Assembly (NCBI GenBank): GCA_003427395.1
Contig: BFEA01000095.1
Coordinates: forward strand, 757,613-781,037
Direction: 5' to 3'
Source of the DNA: Chara braunii
Taxonomy: Eukaryota > Streptophyta > Charophyceae > Charales > Characeae
Length of the DNA: 23,425 nt
In this document: one piece after another, positions 16,947 to 23,425 of the stretch
Layout: each line of letters starts with the position of its first letter
How positions within the stretch are numbered: the first letter of the stretch is position 1
The notes under the pieces: model-generated
Seen by the model: only the letters and a program-made list of their open reading frames with translations
Told to the model about the DNA's origin: nothing
Database searches by the model: none
Program-made: the position numbers and the translations under genes

Positions 16947-17381
16947 ATGTCTAGTTACTGTCCGGCAATCACGGCAACACTAGACGCTTTGGTTCCTTTT
17001 ACCAGTGGAGGAGCTTTCCCCTACAAGATAGAGCGCTGCGTATCCCTAGAGGAGAAGCATGCACCTGGGAAGGCGTATATCCTTGTAGTGAAGTTCCTTG
17101 ACATTGGTGAATACGATATCCGGCCCTATATTCCCTCATTGAGGGAAAGAGGGACAGATCACGAGTTCTTTCAGAGATGGATTAGTGATATAGTTAATCA
17201 AGAAAAGAGAGAGTTCGAAAGAAAAGGAGCAAAAGTAGTGAGTAACCTAGCTCCGATTATGTTTGACAGGTTCCCCGAACCAGTTTTGCCGGAAAATTTT
17301 ACTGACGACAGAAACTGGGAACCAATTTTAAACGCAATCCAAAGAGAGAAAAGATTCAGGAAGAATAAGGAGCTTAACTAG
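16947..17381 (+). CDS. P-family ORF P6
   Basis: ATG 16947 to TAG 17379, 144 codons, intact. Motifs: TSGGAFPYKIERCVSLEE, ILVVKFLDIGEYDIRPYIPS, KREFERKGAKVVSNLAP, PVLPENFTDDRNWEPILNAI. In place of VTWSV it has VVSNL. The end is basic (REKRFRKNKEL). Only 13 bases separate its stop from the gag ATG, so translation of gag from the same RNA would need reinitiation, leaky scanning or a separate transcript. An upstream ATG at 16923 opens only six codons. Confidence 0.75.
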   Translation: MSSYCPAITATLDALVPFTSGGAFPYKIERCVSLEEKHAPGKAYILVVKFLDIGEYDIRPYIPSLRERGTDHEFFQRWISDIVNQEKREFERKGAKVVSNLAPIMFDRFPEPVLPENFTDDRNWEPILNAIQREKRFRKNKELN

Positions 17382-17394
17382 TAAGCTAGGCAAG

Positions 17395-19500
17395 ATGGTC
17401 AGAGGACCGGACGTACGACAAAACCTTGCTAGTTCCTCCGCAGGGGACGGAGAAGTGACCACTACCACTGTTCTACAAGAAATGTTGAACAGGATAGAGG
17501 CCATGAAGACCGGGATGAACACTATGAATGTCCGGTTAGACCTTCCGAGAGCCAAGGTACCTCCAGAGAACATACCCTGCTTTGATGGAACCAAGGTTAG
17601 GGAGTTCCTGTAAAATTATGATGTCTTTGGTATGAGCCACGGTTGGTCTGACAAATAAAAGTTGAAGGCTCTACTGGCCTATGTTGAACCAAAGATGAGG
17701 GTGTCAGTGACAAAGACGACACAAGGGCTGACAACATGGGTCGAGGTTAGACCAAAGATGCTGGAGGAATACGCGAAGTACGACGTCCCAACCACCATGC
17801 AAAATTTGCTGGAAGTGCGATGTTCTAAGTATGCAACCCTCGATCAATTCCTAGAGGCTTTTGAGCGGGTTGCGCGGAGAGTACCCTTCCTGGATGAGGC
17901 TCAGAAGTGTCATGTCCTGCTAACTAATTTTGCAGAGGATGGAAGAAAGAGTGTGGTAAGTCGCACTGCCCATTATCCTCTGGAGTGGGATGAAGTAGTT
18001 GACATGGTCCGTGAACTACCTTCGGTGTCAAACTGGAAGTGGTCTCTGGAATAGATGAGAGCAATCACTAGTGCAAGAGAAGGAAATGTTGAGGCAGCTA
18101 TGGGAGAAAACTTGAAGGCCGACGAGATCCTTGGTCTTCTCGTTAAGCTTGGTAGCTTCGAAAAGTTAACCCTTCCTGTTTTAGCAACTCAAGCACTTGT
18201 TGGAGCCGAAGAAGGTAAGGTAGAAAGAAAGAAGGAGAAATAAAAGGAAGATAGTGAGAGTGAGGGTGAGAGTAGTGATGATGACGCTAAGCGAAGGAGG
18301 AAAGAGAGACAAAAGAAGAAGCGCGACCGGGATTGAAAGAAAGATAATAAGAGCCGAGATTGGCAAAGGAGGGATGACCCCTTCCGATGTTATTATTGTG
18401 ACGAGGAAGGTCATACTATAACTCGGTGCCCTATACTAGAGAAGGAACTCGAAGAAGGGATTGTCAAGAAAAATGTCCATGGGCAAGTCTGTGATGCCAA
18501 TTGGAAGAAGATAGATTTCCAAGTCAAAGGAGGGATGCGAGCAGTTATCCTAGAACGGGTTAGGGCCAATAAATATAAAAAGAAGAAGGCTAGAGTTAAT
18601 GTTATCACCTTTGATGGTATGCTACCTCCGGAGATAGTGGCTCGATACGACAATCCTAGAAGTCAAAACCTGAATGTATCCCATATCAGCCAAAAATAGG
18701 TCGAAGAGAAAAAGCGAGAGAAGACTCAAAGAGAGTTAGACCAGCTGATAGATGGGACCAAGGACCTAGTGAAGGAAGGGAAAGGAAAAGGAGCTGCCGG
18801 GAAGAAGAGAAGGGTGGTCTTGAGATCCAAAACCGATGAAGGGATCTCAATAGATGAAGTAGTAAAGAAATTACTCGAGGAGACCGAGATCACCCTATCC
18901 TGGAAAGAAGCAGTAGCCTTGGTACCTAAGTTTAGAGAAGAACTTAAAAAGATGGTTGAAAGGCGGAAGGTAGAAATTAATAGCCTAAGACTCTTTCCTC
19001 AGCATGTGGAAAGAGCCCCGCCTGGTACCAAGATGAAGTTTGGTAACATGTCATGTGGCTACTTGAATATCTATGTGAATGACGTGAAGGTTATAGCCCT
19101 AGTAGACTCTGGGGCTGAGATGGTGCTTATGTCTTCAGCCACAATGAGATCATGTGGACTTGGAATAGATAGGAAAACCAACCACCAGCTCTCCAATATA
19201 GCCGTATTCTTACCATTGGAAGGTTTTATTGATGATTTGCCTGTTCGGATTGGGACTTTACGGGAAGAGATCCTCAGTTTTGTGGTCCTCATCTTGGATC
19301 ACGACTGCATTCTCGGAGTCCCTTTCCTACATAGAATGGAGGCTTGTGCGTTCTTTGACTATGATGGGGCAGCCTGACTTTCTCTTCAGGATTCTAACAA
19401 TGGTCAAGAACAGGTTTTTGTGATAAGTGATAGGCATCATCCTCGTCATCAGCGACATGTTAACTCTCTTAAGCATGGAGAATCTGATAAGTTGATTGAG
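17395..19500 (+). pseudogene. gag-pro: Gag and protease of element II
   Basis: ATG at 17395 opens a single frame that stays meaningful to about 19500 without a shift. The capsid part (about 17530-18050) includes PPENIPCFDGTKVREFL and LDQFLEAFERVARRVPF. A lysine/glutamate/serine-rich linker follows, then one CX2CX4HX4C knuckle at 18388-18429 (CYYCDEEGHTITRC). The protease has VIALVDSGAEMVLMSS, with the intact Asp-Ser-Gly at about 19105-19113, and ILDHDCILGVPFL. Stops: TAA 17611, TAA 17656, TAG 18052, TAA 18241, TGA 18334, TAG 18697, TGA 19375. Each can come from CAA, CAG or CGA by one C-to-T change. Unlike element I, gag and pro share one frame, suggesting a fused polyprotein. Confidence 0.85.
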
Positions 19501-19781
19501 GAGTACGAACAAAACTGAAAGAAAGTGGGATAATAGATGAAAAGACAACGATTAGAGTGAATGATATCAGGAAGATGCTCAAGCTCCTGAATAAAGAGAA
19601 GGAGCTAGGAGATAAGAGAGAGATAGAGGGGTTCAAGGATGCTGTGAGGGCAGCAAAAGCTGGCACAATGCAGCTCACCTTCTCGGCAACTGGTCTTTTT
19701 TTTTTTAAAATAGCCACTGGATCTAAGAGGAAGTATAAGCGCAAGGACGTTAAGAAGAATCCGGTGACAGTTTTGATATAA
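19500..19781 (+). pseudogene. Protease-RT linker of element II
   Basis: A one-base shift near 19500 moves the frame from LIEEYEQN to RTKLKESGIIDEKTTIRVND. It stays open, lysine- and glutamate-rich, to TAA 19779 (KRKYKRKDVKKNPVTVLI). A run of 10 T near 19697-19706 gives FFF and may be a slippage expansion. No known domain. Confidence 0.6.
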
Positions 19782-19861
19782 AAATATTAAAATGATGCAT
19801 TAAAGAAGGAGAGAAAGATAATTAAAAGATTAAGAGAGGCTGCATTAAAAGGAGCGAGAAT

Positions 19862-20820
19862 TACCCAGAGAGGTTCACGATAATGAAGGTAGGAGCCGAT
19901 GACCTCCTTCTGTCGGCTGAGAGAGATTTCATATATGAATTATATCAGAAGTACAGTGGTGCCTTTTCCTTTAATGATGAGGAGAGGGGACGACTGGACG
20001 TTGACATAATCAAGATGGTCAAGATCTGGACCGTTCCTCACACACCTTGGAATGAAAGACCCACGAAGTACGCTCAAAAGGAAGAAAAAGAGGTAATGGA
20101 GTACATAAATAAGAAGATCGCCTCCAACGTTGCGGAATCAGCTGATGGAGCTTACGCCAATCACTGGTTTTGCTTTTGGAAGCCAGGTGGTGGTCTGCGT
20201 TGGATACAAAACTTGCAAAAGTTGAATTCGGTAACGGTTTGCGATGCGGGTAGTTTACCCAACGCGGATCTGTTAGTCGAGTCCTTTGCCGGAAGGAGCA
20301 TCTACTCCCTAATAGACTTGTACTCTGGCTATGACCAATTTCCGATAGACCCTACAAACACCTAGAGGCCTCATACAAATGTGTGTGGTGCCTCAAGGGT
20401 GGGCGAGTGGGGGTGTGCGGTCATCCAGCGAGACATGCTGAATGTCATAGAGGACATATGCCAGAGATTACGTTCCATACATTGACGACGATACAGTTAA
20501 AGGACCGAAGGAAAAAGATGAGATTTAGTGGATGGTCGAGTCAGGCAGTTCATATGGGAACATGCGCAGAGAGTAGGGAAATAACTAGAAAGGTTGGCTA
20601 AATACAACCTAACAGCCAGCGGGGCGAAATCACGATTGTTCCAAAGGGAGGTAACGATCTTGGGTTTTAGGTGCTTCTTGGAAGGAAGGAGCCCCGATCC
20701 GAAGAAAGTGGATAAACTCCTGAACTCGCCTATGCCTCTAAAAACGGTTGGGGAAGTAAGGAGTTTCCTAGAGGTCTGCAGCTTCTGGCGGATCTTTATC
20801 CCCGGGTTTGCCAAGATAGG
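19862..20820 (+). pseudogene. Reverse transcriptase of element II, truncated
   Basis: The enzyme copies element RNA into DNA. A frame starting about 19862 (ATG 19883) reads DFIYELYQKYSGAFSFNDEE, VPHTPWNERPTKYAQKEEKE, then ANHWFCFWKPGGGLRW. The palm motif YSLIDLYSGYDQFPI has its Asp at 20315. TAG at 20363 and two shifts follow: VPQGW at 20388-20402 is in another frame, and the YIDD catalytic box is at 20478-20489 in a third. The thumb region reads SRLFQREVTILGFRC, DPKKVDKLLN, VGEVRSFLEVCSFWRIF and PGFAKI, where homology stops at about 20820. A stop (TAA) lies near 20588. No RNase H follows. Confidence 0.8.
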
Positions 20821-20821
20821 C

Positions 20822-21481
20822 ATCAATCGTGCCACTCTTCCTAATGCGGACTCTGCGCTTAGGTCTTTGTAGAATAAAGACCCATCTCTTTTTCTTACCT
20901 AGCATTAAGCCCTTCACTTTCCTGGTCTCAACTCTCTTCCTCTTCTTCGAACTCTCACCTTCCTCGAACCGTCTCGACGGTCTTTCATCTGTCGCCTTGG
21001 CTTTCCCCTTTTCTTTAGCGTCTGATAACGTCAGCGCAGGAGTAGAAGTCTCTCTTGGCTTAAACAACTTTAGTCTAGCCCCAGCCACAGGATCTTTCCA
21101 CCTCGACCCATGTAGCTCAGCAATCATATATGCTCCCCAGTCTAACGCACCTACTACACGATAAGGTCCCATCCATCTGTTAGCCAGTTTTCTCGTTCAT
21201 GTCCTCTCCAACGCGGCGTCACAGAGAAGTACCATGTCGCCGACTTTTATCTTCTCCTTTCTGATTCTAACGTCTCTATCCCACCGTACTTTGCTCTTCT
21301 CTCTTTCCACCACAAGTCGATAAGCCGCAGTCATGAGATTATCCTCTAATCCGTACGCTATTTGTCTATTCCTTGCTGCTAGCAACTCCTCTCGTGTCAT
21401 GTTATCCGCCCAGTTAACCGTAGTCCAACTATCGACATGGAACTCTATAGGTAGAGGGCAGTGCCTCCCAAACCAAAGAGT
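20822..21481 (-). pseudogene. Integrase C-terminal region of element III (GPY/F domain, basic tail)
   Basis: The core frame continues past TAA 21482 with TLWFGRHCPLPIEF, MTREELLAARNRQIAYGLED and a helical VVEREKSKVRWDRDVRIRKE. It then reaches VGDMVLLCDAALERT, a TGA at 21197 (probably former Trp) and MGPYRVVGALDWGAYMIAEL. GPYRVV is the GPY/F motif of Ty3/gypsy integrases. A lysine/arginine/serine-rich tail follows (GESSKKRKRVETRKVKGLML, QRPKRRVRIRKSG). No chromodomain is seen. Reading below about 20820 is antisense to element II and not real. Confidence 0.75.
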
Positions 21482-21484
21482 TTA

Positions 21485-22354
21485 AGGTGGGTACCCGATA
21501 CTGGCCCGCACCGTGACGTTCTCCGCCCATATCACATATCGGAAATACTCCAGCCAGTCACTATCTTTCCCTTTACACCACTTGGATAAGGAGGCTATTA
21601 ATGACTGGTGACCTCGTTCTACATGTGCATTGGACTGAGGGTGATAGGCAGTAGCTATAGATACTCTAACCCCTGCTTTCTTGAATACGTCCGCTAGGAA
21701 CTCTGCTCCTCTATCCATCACAATCTTACTGACACACCCGTATCTAGACAAATACTCGAGGACGAAGTTCTTAACTTCTTTTGCGGCCTTCGCTCTGATA
21801 GGTTTGCCGTCTACAAACCCCATGAAGTCGTCTCTGATGTTCACTACATAATTCATGTTCCCCACGCCTTTCGACATCTTCACCAGATCAATATATATTT
21901 TCTCTCCTGGTCTAGTGGGTTAAGAAGGATGAAGCGGTTCCTTATATTTGACAAGGGATCTTTTCCGACAATCCTCACAAGTCTCGCAGTACTTTTCAAC
22001 ATCCTTAAACTGTCCTTCCCACCTGTATAGTCTGCGGACCTTCTCATACGTCCCTTTTACTCCTCTATGTCCCCCAACTACACCGTCATGCAGCTCGGCT
22101 ACTATGGACTGCTTCTCTTCGGGATCACAGACCACCTGAAGAGGCATCCCTGCTCCGAGAGGTCGGCGGAACAAATGCCCAGCTCTAAGGCAATATTGTG
22201 CCGCCTGTCTCCTGATCTCCGAATCAGTACTATCTTCCCCTGACAGGTGCAACCCGATCGTCCGATACTTACCTTCATAAAGGTTGACTAGAAAGCGATC
22301 CATTCGTCTAGGCTCAGCCATAGTCAGTGCAGCAATCAATATCGGTAGCTCCGC
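21485..22354 (-). pseudogene. Integrase of element III: zinc-binding and catalytic core
   Basis: Integrase inserts the DNA copy into the host chromosome. The HHCC zinc domain reads ELHDGVVGGH and, 26 residues later, YCETCEDC, near 21975-22090. A TAA at 21920-21922 separates it from the core. Catalytic residues: Asp in IYIDLV (21887-21889), Asp in VMDRGAEF (21713-21715) and Glu in NAHVERGHQSL (21617-21619). The spacing from the second Asp to the Glu is 31 residues where the family norm is 35, so four residues are missing near LADVFKKAG. TAA at 21482 follows. With the stops and the short loop, activity is not expected. Confidence 0.85.
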
Positions 22355-23006
22355 CTCAATTGGAATCTGTGAAATTCCGTCCGCGACAACGTTCTTTGTC
22401 TCTGAGATCCTTTCCATAGTGTAATCGTAGAGCCGGATCCTGATCAGCCATCGCGCAATCGTAGGACTCGTCAAGCTGAAATCCTTCTGTGAGACTGACG
22501 CTACAGTTGTAGGGTCTACCAAGAGAACGAATCGTTTCCCGTACATGTAATGCCAAAAGGCGTCTAAACACCGCAAAACAACCAACACCTCCTTCTTGAA
22601 CTGACTGTAGTTGCGTTCAGCCGTGTTGAGCATTCGACTCTCGAATCTCAACGGTCGTTCCTTACCGTCGGCGTCCTTATGAGAAAGTAATCCTCCAACC
22701 AAATACGGCCTAACATCCGTGGATACTATGAATGGCCTATTGGTCTCGTCCTCAAAGAAACGCACGCCTAAGATTCGGTCGCCTTCTTTAAATTCTTCCT
22801 CAAGGGATTGTACTGCAAGCTCTTGAGGAGAATCTCAGTAAAATTTTTCTGTCTTCCTAAGAAGAGTGCGAAGAGGTTCGGCCTTTTCAACAGATCCGCG
22901 TATGAAAATCCTCCAGTAGCCTACCACTCCTAAGAATTGGCGAACCTCAGTAGCACTATGCAATGGGGTCGGCCAGTTCAAGAGTTTTTCTAACTTTCCA
23001 GGGTCA
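22355..23006 (-). pseudogene. RT thumb and RNase H of element III
   Basis: The frame begins at the junction with KLEKLLNWPTPLHSATEVRQ and FLGVVGYWRIFI, the RT thumb, then a TGA at 22835-22837 in the place of the Trp in KFYW. RNase H follows: PFIVSTDVRPYLVGGLLS (Asp of STD), AERNYSQFKKEVLVVL (Glu), FVLLVDPTTV (Asp) and KNVVADGISQIP (Asp). The four acidic residues typical of this RNase H are all present. RNase H removes the RNA strand during reverse transcription. The palm, with its YIDD box, is missing. Confidence 0.85.
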
Positions 23007-23303
23007 GCTCAGCTACGAATCCTTCCCGACGGTGGACAGCTGCGGCCAAGTCCGCGGCCGCGGCCAGGCCGCGAAACCCGCGGACGTGTCCACGCAGACG
23101 CGCGCATTCGCGGACACGTGGCGTCTGCAGGGGAGGGGGTTTGAAGATTCTGGCGGCGCCACGTGGCGGCGCATCCCCTGCCCCACCCCCCCCCACAAAA
23201 AAAAAACGAAAAAAATCAACTTTTGGTGGGGGGGGGGTATGGGCGAATTCCAACGAAAATGGAAGAAAAAAAAAAACGCGTTTTTTCTTTTTTTTCATTT
23301 CTC
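23007..23303. repeat. GC-rich flank with stacked palindromes
   Basis: Sequence composition changes sharply at 23007. The segment holds GGCCGCGGCC-type palindromes (23042-23075), a C-run/A-run block at 23181-23215 that can pair with the T/G-run block at 23219-23239, and a near-perfect palindrome centred on CGCG (23277-23280) with A-rich and T-rich arms from about 23254 to 23303. Open frames here are composition effects. No gene or LTR recognised. Confidence 0.65.
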
Positions 23304-23304
23304 G

Positions 23305-23373
<69 letters not shown>

Positions 23374-23425
23374 GGCGGCGGGGTCGCCCCGCCCCACCTT
23401 TGATTGATTGATTGATTTTTTTATT
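23304..23425. repeat. (TTGA)n microsatellite interrupted by a GC hairpin
   Basis: About 17 TTGA units run to 23371. Then 28 bases form an imperfect palindrome: GGTGG, C, GGCGGGG, TCG, CCCCGCC, CCACC (23372-23399). TTGATTGATTGATT then resumes and ends in a T run. The two microsatellite blocks were presumably once one. Confidence 0.9.

Larger units (their letters stand above)
14442..20820 (+). mobile_element. Ty3/gypsy-like element II with six pre-gag ORFs, truncated in RT
   Basis: From left to right: primer-binding site, 235-base leader, six small ORFs (14696-17381), gag with zinc knuckle, protease and reverse transcriptase as far as the thumb. All are on the + strand. RNase H, integrase and the 3' LTR are missing, replaced at about 20820 by element III in the opposite orientation. 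Stops are frequent but the gag-pro frame has no shift over about 2 kb. The order gag-pro-RT does not by itself separate Ty3 from copia, but the RT motifs (VPQGW, YIDD) and the protease-RT adjacency without integrase fit Ty3/gypsy. Confidence 0.8.
20820..23006 (-). mobile_element. Ty3/gypsy-like element III, 3' part only
   Basis: On the - strand, from 23006 downward: the end of RT, RNase H, the integrase zinc-binding, core and GPY/F domains and a basic tail. The frame is continuous for about 2.2 kb with stops at 22835-22837 (TGA), 21920-21922 (TAA), 21482-21484 (TAA) and 21197-21199 (TGA). The RNase H-integrase order is diagnostic of Ty3/gypsy. Its RT thumb sequence (KLEKLLNWPTPLHSATEVRQ) differs clearly from that of element II (KKVDKLLNSPMPLKTVGEVR), so the two are different subfamilies. 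Neither LTR is visible. Confidence 0.85.

Noticed and set aside
14696-17381. Integrated giant-virus or bacterial operon
   Set aside because: The tight ORF packing looks viral or bacterial, but the array is bracketed by a retroelement primer-binding site and gag, no viral hallmark gene is present, and no ribosome-binding motifs precede the starts.
19229-19744. Overlapping open frames on either strand inside protease and linker
   Set aside because: They are shadows of the gag-pro frame; only the + strand frame shows the protease motifs.
20768-20820. Continuation of the - strand integrase tail below 20820
   Set aside because: This part is the complement of element II RT thumb sequence (WRIFIPGFAKI on the + strand), so the - strand reading is antisense.
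22963-23397. Open frames on both strands across the GC-rich flank
   Set aside because: They cross the element III boundary and homopolymer or microsatellite DNA, and have no plausible domain.

Overview
The window looks like a repeat-rich intergenic stretch of a large eukaryotic genome. It holds no recognisable host gene, rRNA, tRNA or CRISPR array. Three things point to the green plant lineage: a short array of plant-type telomere motifs (AAACCCTA / TTTAGGG, 1933-2002), a primer-binding site that fits plant tRNA-Asp (14442-14459), and Ty3/gypsy gag-pol sequences whose wording resembles, from memory, the abundant repeats of charophyte algae such as Chara. The Chara match is recollection and was not tested.

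Layout. 1-3210: AT-rich, gene-free DNA with several tandem repeats, a poly-T tract, the telobox array and three dispersed copies of a small GC-rich hairpin. 3219-9000: a decayed array of small paralogous protein modules, called here A, B, acidic linker, C and P; most reading frames carry in-frame stops. 9129-12294: a 26-bp tandem repeat, then the gag, gag-pro linker and aspartic protease of Ty3-like element I, all on the + strand, with no reverse transcriptase. 12296-12930: non-coding repeats including an 83-bp tandem unit with a perfect hairpin. 13010-13838: another remnant of the small-module type. 14442-20820: element II (+ strand), with a tRNA-Asp primer-binding site, six tightly packed small ORFs (14696-17381), gag, zinc knuckle, protease and a truncated reverse transcriptase. 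20820-23006: element III on the - strand (end of RT, RNase H, integrase with GPY/F tail), facing element II tail to tail. 23007-23425: a GC-rich, palindrome-rich flank ending in a TTGA microsatellite.

The most interesting point is that elements I and II both have an array of short, mutually related ORFs (about 100-175 codons) directly upstream of gag on the same strand, and one ORF family (P) occurs in both arrays. In element II the ORFs are separated by 3 to 48 bases or overlap as ATGA, so the layout looks polycistronic. I do not recognise the family. Several plant Ty3/gypsy lineages (Ogre/Tat) carry an extra ORF before gag, but an array of duplicated ORFs is unusual.

All three elements are dead. 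Damage is mostly nonsense codons in otherwise continuous frames, and most of them can be explained by single C-to-T (or G-to-A) changes, as expected from deamination of methylated cytosines in silenced transposons. A few frameshifts and truncations add to this.
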